From Lepas anatifera (Eukaryota > Arthropoda > Thecostraca > Lepadidae): a DNA stretch of 64,000 nucleotides. The stretch spans positions 1-64,000 of the forward strand of contig JAOTON010001906.1 of assembly GCA_034440635.1 (NCBI GenBank), given 5' to 3'. This document shows, piece by piece, positions 1 through 10,864 of the stretch. The notes below the pieces were generated by a model. It was not told where the DNA came from, searched no databases, and saw only the letters and a list, made by a program, of their open reading frames with translations. Every line of letters begins with the position of its first letter. Positions within the stretch are counted from its first letter, which is position 1. A program made the translations under genes and the position numbers.

Positions 1-465
1 TCTGTGAAATAAAACACTGAGATTTTAACTTGACAAAGGATATGCTGTCTATATTATATGTCGAGAACTCTAATACGATTTCCCCAGTTCTACCTAAACA
101 GGAATTCTTTGCCGTTTTGTTTTGCAGAAATTCCTTCTTTTTGGTTTCTAGTCGTAGATTCTTGGATAAATTGTGAGTGTTTGGTCGGGATGAACCACTC
201 AATGTACTCAATATGGTACTCAAGATGTGCCTACAATGTACCAATCGTTCAGATCAATACCTTTAGTTAACCGCTTTGACGGGTGTCACCTGAAATATGT
301 TTTTTGGAGGCTGACGCTGATCTAGCGTGCCAACAGCTTAAACTTCTAGGAATAATGCGTATTCAATCAAAGATAATGTTATGATGACAGCACAGCCGTC
401 TTTATTCAATATTATGCTAACCTTTTGCACTACCGAGACCATCGACGGCTGCCTAAGTTGAGGTC
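1..465. other. AT-rich sequence, nothing recognised
   Basis: Short ORFs only, without protein motifs, splice framing or repeat structure that I can recognise. Confidence 0.5.
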
Positions 466-600
466 TGAATGGAATGGAAATGGGATGGAAATTAAGAATC
501 GGAAATGGAATGGAACGGAATGATAGTTTGTGATGCTTCTGGAATGCGACAGAATGGAGCGGCATGGGTTAAAAACTTCCCGGACGGAATGCAATGGGAA
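466..600. repeat. Degenerate GGAAT pentamer tract
   Basis: GGAAT and close variants (GGAAAT, GGGAT, GGAAC) recur many times in about 130 bases. It reads as a decayed GGAAT satellite-type simple repeat. No coding potential is visible. Confidence 0.6.
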
Positions 601-1749
601 ATGCATAACTAGTATCGAGCGGGATAGAACCTAATATGTGGTCCCAGGCAGACATATGCCCCAGAGGCTATTCGATAAGGATGGAAATGGCGCAGGGAAA
701 AGTAGCATGTTGCTGAGCGCTGTACCTATCGCCTGATCATTTTACCAACATATCTGAAAATTTGGATCTGGTCCATGCTAGGTCAAGTCACCGGGAGGGG
801 TTATTTTTTTGTCCAATGATTTTTGCTGCAGGGTGCTCTTCAAAGTCAAAGCTAAACAGAGATTTAAATTTGGTACAGGAGAAAAGTATGTAAGACTGGC
901 TCAGAATTGTCCCAAATTTTCTGCAGTAAAATCACTTTTGATGCCGGTTCGACACCCGAGCCAACAAAAATGTTTACAGGTGGTTACCAGGGCCAACACA
1001 AAAAAGGTCAACAGCGAGATATTGGCAAAAGTTTTTCAGTTAGGTTTTCTCATCATATCTGCCGCCTAACGAAAAAGAACGTACAATGTTATCACGAAAT
1101 GAAGCTTTTTTAAAAAGGACAGGGCTCATCGCACGGCTAGTATAGACAATAAAAAATTTGAAATTTGGGATGGATTACTCATCACTATCAAATACTTAAG
1201 AATCAACTCTTATAAATCAAATAATTAGCAAAAAAATGTCACACAACACCTTTGCCAGCTGGATGACAGTAATAGCCATTATGAGGGAAAACAAACGAGC
1301 CATAAGCAGACGATTACTCATTTCATCACACTGTGAACTTACCTCGGCTTTGATACATGAGCTTGTTTGCTACGTCGTCAAGGTGGGATACAGGGTGTTT
1401 GTCTGCTTCTCGACGAAATCCTCCTCCCCTGCCATCCTATCAACTTCTTTCTTGACTTGAAAAGACACAAATCATCGAGTTAGGATTATAAATAAAAACT
1501 TATCGATCTGACATAAATGACGCTATGGGACGTCACTACCGAGTTTTTACAAGTGGGGACAGACTCGGAATGGCGATGACTGGGGGAGACCCGAATCGGG
1601 AATGAATATGACTGTCTCTGAAAACGATAATGGCGATACACTTCACCAACCAATTATCGATTCGGTTTCCAAAACCTAGTATGAGTATCAGTATAAGTAT
1701 TTCAGAACATCCTCATAACAGGAAAGGCTTTTCATATTCCATGTCAAAT
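601..1749. other. No gene recognised
   Basis: Unique-looking AT-rich sequence with overlapping short ORFs that have no recognisable domain. One isolated AGGTCA hexamer near 780 is the only hint of the hexamer-rich elements found elsewhere. Confidence 0.4.
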
Positions 1750-3255
1750 GGGTGCAGTACTAGGGTCGTTCAAAAAAACTTTTTTTTATTTTTCAGACTC
1801 GAGCCTACTTTTTTACCCTTATATATTCAATTCTGATTTCGATGAGCCACATTCCAAGCATCTAGGACAACGGGAAAGATCGCCTCAAAACGGTTAAAGA
1901 TTTCATGTTTTAGGCGCGATTGACCGTCCGGCGTTGCAGTCTCCCCTTGTTAAATTGGGATGAAAGGTGCATAACCTATCAGTAAAGACAGCGTGGCATG
2001 TGCGTGCGTATAAGAGCGGTAGATGGGATTTAACACGCGCCCCGCGGGGGGCGAAATTCGCCCCCCTCCTGGTTTTTCCCAGATGGCTCAAAAACGAAGA
2101 GATGCAGAGCAACAAAACTTACAGTAGCTTATCCCTGATCAATTTTACACATCTGACCAAATTTTTAAGTTAAGGTCATGTCAGGTCAAGGAGCTATTCA
2201 GGGTCAAGTGACCCGACCTCAAAACCTAAAATTACGAGTTTGAAGCAGCGCCCAGGGACCATTAGCAAAGCGATAAGTTTGAAACTTCCACAATATGATA
2301 AGATCATTAGGGTCTAAAAGTCTGCTATCTCGGAATTTTATATTGGTGACCTAAGGTGGGGTCAATTTTTTGGTCACCCCATTATAAGTCTATGGCTAAA
2401 AATAGAATGGACTCGTTTTCAGGAAATACTGGATAGATAAGGCTGAAAATTCTCAAGCTGTCTATTCTTACCACGATCTTGACCATAAAGTTGAGGTTTT
2501 GAGCATCTCACCTCTCAAAGTTCATATCAGGTCACGGGAGCAGAGAGTGATTGTTTTGCAAATAACTTCTCACTGAATTGAGATAAAGCTCCCATTTTGC
2601 TTGCATTGTGTTAATATTGTCACGGGAAGTCGATTGATATGCAGCATGACCATACCAGTTCACTCTGTGACCCTGACCTAGGTCAAGGTCAGGTCATTTT
2701 GACTATTTGACTTAGCAAGGTTATATTATACATCATTCGAATTTGCCGCGATGAGAGGAATCCAATGATTTATACAAATTTGCTCTAGCTCCCTGAGGGC
2801 AGATCTAGAGAGGGAAACAAACACTGCTCTGTTGTAAGCCTATGGAGCATTCTTTGACCTATGCTGACCTCAATATTGACCTGACATAAAAATTCTTCGT
2901 ATAAATTCTCTTCGTCTTGTCAAGAGCTTTCGAGCGCCGCCCGTAATTTTCCTTTAGCTTTCGTGGGGAACTGGATACGGAGGGGTAGGGGCGAAAAACG
3001 CCCCCCCAGCGGGGCGCGTCATGCAAGGGACCCAGCGGGGCGCGTGTTAACATGCAGGCATTTACTTGTCAGATGTATTTGCAGCGCAATACAAATACAT
3101 GCTATTCCACAAAAGACATGAAATTAAATTGTTCAGCACCCTAGTACTCTAAATCCCGACAGCACAGGAATGCCTTCCGGAAGCGAACCTTTCTCTGGCC
3201 ACATTCGTTGGAGAACGTCGTTGGGGCAGGTGCTTCTCCCTATTCTCCTGCGAAC
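1750..3255 (+). repeat. Left arm of a large inverted repeat, split by a TTAA element
   Basis: Bases 1750-2029 and 3051-3255 together match the reverse complement of 4685-5207 with scattered substitutions. The arm is broken exactly at a TTAA by the element at 2030-3050. The two arms enclose a LINE fragment, so the pair is either the long inverted ends of an older element or an inverted segmental duplication. I do not recognise the family. Confidence 0.75.
2030..3050 (+). mobile_element. TTAA-F element, complete non-autonomous copy
   Basis: Starts TTAACACGCGCCCCGC and ends in its inverted counterpart GCGGGGCGCGTGTTAA, total 1,021 bases, no transposase ORF. Just inside the left end is a G-tract/C-tract hairpin with a GAAATTC core, then a GGTTTTTCCC box at 2071-2080. 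The interior has many AGGTCA or TGACCT hexamers. The matching arm at 4685-5207 has an uninterrupted site with a single TTAA at 4911-4914, so TTAA was duplicated on insertion. TTAA targeting and CCY-like ends fit piggyBac-type transposition; the assignment is inference, since no transposase is present. Confidence 0.8.
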
Positions 3256-3345
3256 ACCACAGAACTTGGTGTAAAGCTGGTGGAAGATTTCGTGAGCCAT
3301 CCAAAGGGTAAAAATATGCAGCAGGGTCTTCATCTAGCAGTAATG

Positions 3346-4162
3346 CTTTAGCTGAGGGGTCTCGCGCTTGGAACCTTCAGTTGAACCCGGAAAAATGTAA
3401 ATCATTTACAATGACTCTAAAACGCCAACAAATTCTGGTCACTTACAAAATTTAAAACATTCCATTAGAAAAAGTCACTTCTGTACGTGATCTCGGCGTG
3501 TGGCTAGATTCCAAATTAACTTTCGCAAATCACATTGATCAGGTTGTCAGCAAGGCAAACAGGGCACTCGGCTTGATGATAAGATCCCTCCAAACAGGTC
3601 ACCCAGTGGGGGACCGAGATTGAGATCAAAATTCAAACCAGAGCCGATCTTGGCGGCGTATTTTGGCAACATTAGGTCGATTTTGGAATATGGATGTATC
3701 GTTTGGGGAGGAGCTGCCAAGACCCACCCAGACAGACTCGAAAAAATACAGCACAAGTTTCTAATTTGGCTATCATCAGTTTCATTCCGACACTCACAGT
3801 CCTTGGCCTATTCCGATCTTTTGGCATGCTTTAAAATTGAGTCATTTGCCAACCGCAGGATTCAGTATGATATTTCGTTCGTGTACAAAATTATCACTGC
3901 CAGGACTGACTCCGCCCTACTGCTCGGGAGCTTTCCACTGCACGTGCCGTCACAATACACTCGTGCAATGACGGAAACCTTGCTGCATGTGCCGTTAGGG
4001 AGAGTAGACACGGTCAAGCGCGGTCTGTTCTGCCGTGCACCTAGAGCTTTTAACGCTTTCGTAGCTGCATGCCCCCATGCTGATCCTTTCAGGTGCACAT
4101 ATACTCATTTCAGGGCTCAGACACGTGCTTATATCAAGCAGCTACCGGCAGAGCCGATGTAG
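3346..4162 (+). mobile_element. LINE reverse transcriptase C-terminal fragment (Jockey/CR1 group)
   Basis: The translation, spread over two frames with stops, contains the post-catalytic RT segment DLGVWLDSKLTFANHI and then NIRSILEYGCIVWGGAAK (about residues 15-35 of the 180-residue ORF starting at 3620). These are the usual region after the YxDD box in Jockey/CR1-type non-LTR retrotransposons and closely resemble the copy at 25757-27220. The catalytic core, endonuclease and ORF1 are absent. It is dead. Confidence 0.85.
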
Positions 4163-4163
4163 T

Positions 4164-4379
4164 CATACGCGTCGGAAAAGGGGGCCGGGGGGCCAGGCCC
4201 CCACTTTTGGCCAAAATTTTCTGATCTCAGTCAAAATAAGAGAAAGCCGGACATTCTTATATCCAGCCGCTGCGGAAGGCAAAGAGGAGCCCAAATTCGA
4301 ACGTTTTTGGTACTGATGTTGAAATTTTGTGCATCAGGTTGAGTTTGTGGCCCCCACTTTGCCGGTGGCGACACTATGG
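4164..4379. mobile_element. Short inverted-repeat MITE (type M4)
   Basis: Shares a body with 9731-9938 and 11903-12138, including a shared TTTCTGATCTCA-like segment and a GAGGAGCCCAAAT segment. It sits directly after the LINE stop codon. The ends are eroded compared with the 11903 copy. Confidence 0.6.
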
Positions 4380-4684
4380 ATGTAGTAATCTCCCGTCTGG
4401 GTTGTGTGGTGTGCAATGATTTTTATTCTTATTTTATTTTTATGCCTGATTTAGGATCCAGTCCATTTTATTGAGGTACTTTACAATGTACTCGCCTCCT
4501 GTGTATCTGTCGATGGGCTCATATATGCTATTATGTATTTTATACTGTATTTTAAGTGCTTATAGCTGTATTTTACACTGTATCTTCCGCATTTTAGTGA
4601 TTACCCGATGATGTTTTATAATATTGACTTGAGCTTTTATTGGGATGATTCCTGTTGTTCATGTGCCCTAATAAACAACATAAA
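4380..4684. other. Probable LINE 3' flank
   Basis: AT-rich, non-coding, ending near CCCTAATAAACAAC at about 4668. It may be the 3' untranslated tail of the preceding LINE fragment, but there is no clear poly(A) or target duplication. Confidence 0.3.
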
Positions 4685-5207
4685 CAGTATCAGAGCTCTT
4701 AAATAGTTGGCACGAGAATAGGGAGAAACACCTGCCCCAACGAAGTTCTCCAACGAATGTTGCCAGAGAAAGGTTCGCCTTCGGAAGGCATTCCTGTGCT
4801 GTCGGGATTTAGAGTACTAGGGTGCTGAACAATTTAATTTCAGGTCTTTTGTGGAATAAAATGTGTTTGTATTGCGCTGCAAATATATCTGACAAGTAAA
4901 TGCCTGCATGTTAAATCCCATCTACCGCTCTTATACGCACGCACATGCCCCTCTGTCTTTATACTGGTAGGTTATGCACCCCTTTCATGCCAATTTAACA
5001 GGGGAGACTGCAATGCCGGGCGGCCAATCGCGCCTGAGACATGAAATCTTTAACCGTTTTGAGGCGATCTTTCCCGTTGTCGTAGATGCTTGGAATGTGG
5101 CTCATTGAAATTAGAATTGAATATATAAGGGTATAAAAGTGGGTTCGAGCCTGAAAAGTAAAAATAAAGTTTTTTTTGAACGACCCTAGTGCAGCACCCA
5201 CTAAGCA
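4685..5207 (-). repeat. Right arm of the large inverted repeat, unfilled
   Basis: Reverse complement of 1750-2029 plus 3051-3255. It contains the empty TTAA target at 4911-4914 that is occupied by TTAA-F in the left arm. Homology stops near GAGAATAGGGAGAAAC at the left and near the GTGCAGCACCC segment at the right. Confidence 0.75.
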
Positions 5208-6508
5208 GGTTCACGCAGTTAAGCATAACAGGAAAAACACAGGTCGAGTCCCAACATTTTTCGGCAGGACATCCCCCAGATTCGAAAGTATGTGGGGACG
5301 CATTTTCCCCATCCCCCCACTTCCAACGCTCATGAGCATAGGTGGAATGTAGCAGATTAAGCCTTCACCGCCTGGGGAGGTCCGGTCGAGCCCCCTGTTT
5401 GTTTTGCGAATCGTTCCGCCCCGATTTGAGTGAGTGAATCGTCGCTTTGTACTCCTGTAGAATGACCAATTTGAAGACTTGTGATAAAAAATTCAGTTAT
5501 GTCGGGTCACCGAGTTATGACGTTATTTCTAAACCCATGTAGAGTATTATGTTAGCACGAAACAACGTTGACAAAACCAGGGTGTAACCCGGCTTCTAGA
5601 AGAGCTGGATTAAGCTTCAAACATCATTCAACAGCTCTTGAAAACAAATCTGCCGAATCTATCAATTTTGTAATCAGAAAAAACCGAAGGCACTAAAAAT
5701 CACCAAAGGTCGCATAATATCATACACTTTGCAACTGTTCTTGTTTTTAACCCATGAACGGAGTGAGATCAATGCATTTAGCACCAAAGTGTGACCCAAC
5801 ACTGATAGAAATTTTCACAATGTCTATACGAATGCAGCCCTGATATTGGGGTTCACTAGAGCACAACCAACGCTAAACAAGGACAAAACCCAGTTCGTGC
5901 GAAGGAAAAAGTAGTTAAGGCATTGTTTTGAAACGAACATTAGTCGTCCTCTCATAATGATATCAACACGCAACTAAGCCAGTACAAGGGAAGCAACGCT
6001 GTCCCGTATAATCAAAGCCGGCAGTAGGACAGTCTTGCTAATACATTAGCAAGATGGTCGTATCCTTACAAATGCCGTACACATTTTGACCTGGTATTAC
6101 TTGTGTCGCGGAAGCACCGGAAGTGTAAGATGCACGTGCGCTACTGCATTTTTCATTCGTGTCGTGATCAAACGCCTCCTTCAGTAAGACGCAGGCCACG
6201 GGGAGTGTGCGTGGGACAGTGTTAGTACAGTTAGCGGATTGCGGTGGAAAAGTTTCTTTGGTTAGCGTATAGCCTATTTAGGCATATTCTAGACCAATCT
6301 TTTTCAGTGTCAGTGCCCTATGACATTGGGAGCAGGCAGTCGCTAAAGTGGTGTGAACTTGGAAACGGATTGGACTTGCAAGGTAAGCAGCTGCATTGGA
6401 ATGCGAAGTGTCCAATTATGTACATACATACCTACGTGTTTCGAAACTTCTTCCATTGCATACAAATAGCTTTATGGATGTAGCCAGGGATTCTCAGGCA
6501 TATGGAAC
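5208..6508. other. No gene recognised
   Basis: Mostly unique sequence. One good donor-like site (GCAAGGTAAGC) near 6380 follows an ORF without an ATG, so it could be a non-coding first exon, but nothing upstream or downstream supports this. Confidence 0.35.
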
Positions 6509-6863
6509 CAGTGGCGGATCTGGCCGGTAGGTTTAGGGGGGCAACCAAAGTAAAAAGAAAAATAACCAGGTAAAACATTTGGCCACAAGATGTTTGCTTT
6601 TGCTATTCAAGGATCATTCACTCAAAAGCGGTTTTTGATATCAAGAGGACCTAGGTCCAATGCTTGCACTGAAGTTGGCTGTTTCTGTTTGAAGTTGAAT
6701 GGTTCAGTTAAAGCACCAAAACCTTGCTTATAGACTTAAGGAGCAGGAGCCGGGGAAAATCACTAAAAATCAACAGCTTTTGGGGTGAATATGGTTCTTC
6801 ACTGAACTTTTTCGTTTGGGGGATCAACTGTCTTTTTCGCCCCCTCCCCTGATTCGGCCACTG
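6509..6863. mobile_element. MITE (type M1)
   Basis: Ends CAGTGGCGGATC and its imperfect inverse GATTCGGCCACTG. The same body, including a GGGGCAAACC-like segment near one end, recurs at 40685-41074. No ORF. Confidence 0.65.
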
Positions 6864-6892
6864 TTTGGAACCTTCTTTGAGTTCTGGTGACC

Positions 6893-7036
6893 TCAATATT
6901 GACTTAACCAAAAAAATCGCATAATGGTTATTCGTCTCGTCAAGAGCTTTCGAACGCAAACAAAGAATACATCTGCACTCCAGTTTTCCGATGACCGTGT
7001 CCTAACCGCCTCGCGTCTCATTTTCAGCCCGAGCTC
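6893..7036 (+). repeat. Fragment of the inner right part of TTAA-F
   Basis: Contains the segments GACCTCAATATTGAC and TCAAGAGCTTTCGA, which match 2866-2935 inside the complete TTAA-F copy. The TTAA-G element starts immediately after it, so this fragment is the older insertion. Confidence 0.6.
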
Positions 7037-7888
7037 TGAACACGCGCATTGACGGCGGGGGGCGGGTACCCGCCCCCCTCGGGTTTTTCGGAGATAGCAG
7101 AAAAACGGCGGCACGTAGCGCCGCCGTACTTGGTATACCTTTTCCCTCATCATTTTTACAAATTCTGTACAAATTTTAAGGTTCGGTCATCTCAGGTCAA
7201 GTCACCAGTACAGGTCAAGTGACCTGACCTCAAAAAAAGTTTAAGATAGCATAAGTCGGAGCAGGGTGAACTTATCTGATTGAAACTCACATCACATAAT
7301 GGCCCCACCGAGTTCTCTAAAATATTTTTCGGTATTTTTGATATCGATGACCTAAGGTCAGGTACGGGGCATGACCTCTCCTTTGGAAATACATGGGAAA
7401 AATGGTTTTCATGGAATAACTCAGTAACGGATGGTGATAGAGCGTTTATTTTAGCTCCATTAGACTCGCCTGGGCTTTGCAGTTCTAATGATATACATTT
7501 TATATAATTTGACCCTGACCTGACCTCAGGTCAGGTCAAATCCTTGATTTGACCTAGCAAGGTCAAATTATATATCATTCGATTTGGCTTGCTGAGAGGA
7601 TTCATATAGTTTAAGTCGTTTTGCTCTATCTTTACTTGTTCAGATATAAGGGCCGAAAAACTTAATTTACATGTTATCCCTAGGACGGCATGTTTTGACC
7701 TCTCGTGACCTTAAATGTGACCTGACCCAAAAAATGGTCCAAATGTTTTCGATGGAGAAGTGGATGGGCAACCCAACACCGTTTACCGTTTTTCGCTACC
7801 TACCATGGTTCTCGAGATCTTGGGGGGCGGGTACCCGCCCCCCCGTCAAAGCGAAGGTGGCTCAGACCCCCGTCAATGCGCGTGGTAA
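7037..7888 (+). mobile_element. TTAA-G element, near-complete
   Basis: Ends ACACGCGCATTGACGG and its inverse CCGTCAATGCGCGTGG, bounded by mutated TTAA (TGAA at 7037, GTAA at 7885). Each end carries the palindrome GGCGGGTACCCGCC. The left end then shows GGGTTTTTCGG (7081); the right end shows CTCGAGATCTTGGGG (about 7811). The 852-base interior is full of AGGTCA and its complement and has no transposase. Other copies: 10146, 35614, 36506, 55801, 62986, and an end fragment at 23338. Confidence 0.75.
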
Positions 7889-8206
7889 GACCCTGGTGTG
7901 GGTGTTCGGCGAGTATATGATAACATCCAGGCTGTGGGTGCGACACTGCGAGCGCACACAGTATGTGGAATGACGTGGAGGTGGTGGTGGTGGATGGGCC
8001 AATTGAAGTTCTCCTTATGTGGATCATATGCCAGTTCGTCTTCGGTCTGGAAAGTAAAGGGACCAAAACAACAGTTCGCTTCTTGGCCTTCAGTGTCCTC
8101 GCTGCAAAGGACGTGAAGGTCCTCTGAAATCATCAAAGAATTTCGGGATGCGATGGTGATGGGAGATAGCTGAGCTGGAGAGGCTCAGGTGATTGAGCTG
8201 GAGTGG
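7889..8206. other. No gene recognised
   Basis: Contains a short GTGGTGG-type simple stretch near 7980. Overlapping ORFs on both strands are compositional. Confidence 0.4.
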
Positions 8207-8724
8207 GGTGTCCTAACCAAGACGCAACGCGTTGCAAGGCGTCGCACGCCGTCGATCTGCCGCAACGACCGGGATTTTTGGTCAGGACACAAAACGCACT
8301 GACGCAACGCGTTGCACGGCGTTGCACGGCGTTGCAACGCGTCGCAGCAAGAGTTGAACAATGTCCAACTTTTGACGCCGACGGTCTGCGTCAGAAGTCG
8401 ATATCCGTGTCATTTGTTGTTTTTTTAGTCATTAAATGTAATGCATGTTTTAGAATAATAATTTAATTTGGAATTCATGCTGAAAAATCTATGGAAACTG
8501 GACATGATTACCTTTTTCTCCTAGATCATTCTTTTAATAGTTCTTGATGCGAGCTAAGTTTTGGTTGTTGGTAAACAACAGTTCGTCGCAACTTGAGCTA
8601 CCACATTGCTGCCAAAGCTGAACCTTTCCTCTGTCGGCCAAACCTCCAAAATTACCGCTCTGCAACTGACGCCGATGGTCGCCGACGGTTGGCGACCGTC
8701 GGCGACCGTTTGGTTAGGACACCG
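8207..8724. mobile_element. MITE with GGTGTCCTAACCAA ends
   Basis: Left end GGTGTCCTAACCAA and right end TTGGTTAGGACACC are exact inverses, 518 bases apart. Inside the left end the palindrome GCAACGCGTTGC recurs with GCACGGCGTTGC spacers (8222-8350); inside the right end GGCGACCGTCGGCGACCG forms a different short repeat. No ORF with a domain. The superfamily is not clear because the target duplication is not resolved (GG only). Confidence 0.75.
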
Positions 8725-9084
8725 GGTCAGATGGCCAAGATGATTGCGGTATGATGTTCGTGTGTTATTTTCATTCGTGCAAATATTTTGCAACTACTAC
8801 GATCTGTGATAGTCATGTGTTTGATTTCTCTTCATAAATTGATCGCTCTTAATAAAAGAAAAACAACAAAGGAAACATGTTTTAAGGGAGTTACCTCAGA
8901 TGCGATCAGTGTTTTTCAGCAGGAACGAAGAGGAGTTTAATTAGGGTTGAAATAGTGATCAATGATATACTTCGAATTTTTTGTAGACCTATTCACTGGT
9001 TTTCAAAAAAAAAAAAAAAAAATAATTCACCCATACTGAAGCTAAAAAACCGTACTTTCCTAATTCAGGCACTAGAATGAGGCC
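8725..9084. other. No gene recognised; poly(A) run
   Basis: AT-rich sequence with a run of about 18 A at 9005-9022. No LINE or SINE body precedes it that I can identify. Confidence 0.4.
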
Positions 9085-9370
9085 AACTGAAGACTGTCTA
9101 GACCTGGTCTCTGCATTCTAAGTGTGGTAATCACCTAGTTACGATAGGATGGTGACTGATTTAACACCAACTAAACCATGGTCAAAGCCTCGTTCTTGCG
9201 ATAAGTTACTAGAGTAAGAAATGCTAGCACATTTGTAGGCCATGGTAAAGACGTCGTACAGACTTGGTTATTGCATTTTAAGCATTGTAGGCACTTCGTT
9301 GCAATACGATGGTCGATGATTAAAACCAACTCAACCCTGGTCAAAGCCGTGGTCTCGTGCTAACTTTTGG
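9085..9370. repeat. Diverged tandem duplication of about 160 bases
   Basis: Segments from about 9086 and about 9246 share an ordered set of words, among them ACCAACT, TGGTCAAAGCC and GATGGT, with many substitutions. It is an old tandem duplication with no coding frame. Confidence 0.6.
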
Positions 9371-9730
9371 GCCCGCAATGTTAGTTTTTGGAGTAAAAAA
9401 CTGGTAAATGCTTGCTAATGATGCAGACATTTAGAACACAAACTTTAGGGTTCTGCAGCCCTCGTTACGAGGTTGTAACTTACTGAAAATTTCTCTCAGT
9501 GAAGGATTCGAATGATATACAACATAAACGTCAGATCAAGGTCATAGTGCGATCTTTCAAGGTCATACCGTATATCACTGGTATCATTACTTCAAGACAA
9601 CTACGTCCTTTAGTTTTGTGCTTGGGTCTAATAATTAACTTTTATTATGATTTTGGAACTAGGTCAAAGTTTGACCAACCTTAGCCCCGTGACAGCCATT
9701 GGCTACCGGATACTGAACTGGTTGGTGTTT
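9371..9730. other. No gene recognised
   Basis: AT-rich unique sequence. A few AGGTCA hexamers (9537-9660) suggest a worn fragment of a hexamer-rich element, but no ends are visible. Confidence 0.35.
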
Positions 9731-9938
9731 GACTGGGACGGGGGGGGATTTTTGGCCGGAAATTTCCTGATCTCAATCAAAATCGGATTAAATCAGACAT
9801 TTGACTAACCAGCTGCTGGAGAAGGCAGCGAGGAGCCCAAATCCGAAGACTTTTTGGTACTGGCGTTGAAAGGCTTCTTGTCAGCATGAAGTCGAAGTTT
9901 GGCTGGCCCTTACTTTTTAGCGGTGGCGACGCGCCTGT
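9731..9938. mobile_element. MITE (type M4) copy
   Basis: Body matches 4164-4379 and 11903-12138, including TTTCCTGATCTCAATC and GCGAGGAGCCCAAATC. The ends are degraded. Confidence 0.6.
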
Positions 9939-10145
9939 AGGGGGATCCGATTGGATTACCCCCCTTGGCGGTGGCGGCTGGGAAAAAGTCTAGACGGTGC
10001 CAGGGTCTGCTATTTCAAAATTATACACGACACTTTGGTGTGCTCTACTTTAGTCAATACCTATAGCGATACCAACCAACTTACCCCATTTCCTTTGAAG
10101 AAAGATGGATCATTTTTTAAAATTATAAAATTTATATTTATTTAT

Positions 10146-10864
10146 AATAAAGTTTTAAGGTTGGGTCATCTCAGATCAGGTCACCAGTACAGGCAAGTGA
10201 CCTGAACTCAAAAAAGTTTAAGATAGCATAAGTCGGAGCAGGGTTAACTTATCCGATTGAAACACGTATCAAATAATGGGCCCACCGAGTTCTCTAAAAT
10301 ATGTTCCAGTATTTTTATATCGATGACCTAAGGTCAGGTACGAGGCATGACCTCTCCATTGAAAATACATGATAAAAATTGTTTTCACTGAATAACGCAG
10401 TAACGGATGGTGATAGAGCATTTATGTTAGCTGCATTAGACTTGCCTTGTCTTGGCGGTTCTAATGATATGCATTTTATATAAATTGACCTTGACCTGAC
10501 CTAATGTCAGGTCAAATCCTTGATTTGACTCAGCAATGTCAGATATATATCCTTCAATTCGGCTTGCTGCGAGGATTCATATAGTTTAGGTCGTTTTGCT
10601 CTATCTTTACTTGTTAAGATGTAATGGCCGAAAAACTTAATTTACATGTTATCACTATGATGGCATGTTTTGACCTCTCGTGACCTTAAATGTGACCTGA
10701 CAAAAAATGGTTCAATTATTTTCGATGGAGAAGTGGATGGGCTACCCAACGCCGTTTACCGTTTTTCGCTACCTACCGTGGTTCTCGAGATCTTAGGTGG
10801 GGCGGGTAGCTGCCTCCCCCGTCAAGGCGAAGGTGGCTCAGGCCCCCGTCAATGCGCGTGTTAG
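10146..10864 (+). mobile_element. TTAA-G element, left-truncated
   Basis: Aligns along the TTAA-G copy at 7037-7888 from the AAGGTTGGGTCATCTCAG segment to the right end CCGTCAATGCGCGTGTTA. The left end and hairpin are missing. AGGTCA hexamers are frequent. No ORF of its own. Confidence 0.7.

Noticed and set aside
466..600. Pericentromeric satellite array
   Set aside because: The GGAAT tract is only about 130 bases, degenerate, and isolated.
3620..4162. 180-residue ORF as a host gene
   Set aside because: It is the RT C-terminal segment of a LINE, with a frame continuing upstream through stops.
6244..6380. Possible coding exon ending in GCAAGGTAAGC
   Set aside because: No ATG, no motif, no acceptor or following exon; donor-like words occur by chance at this frequency.
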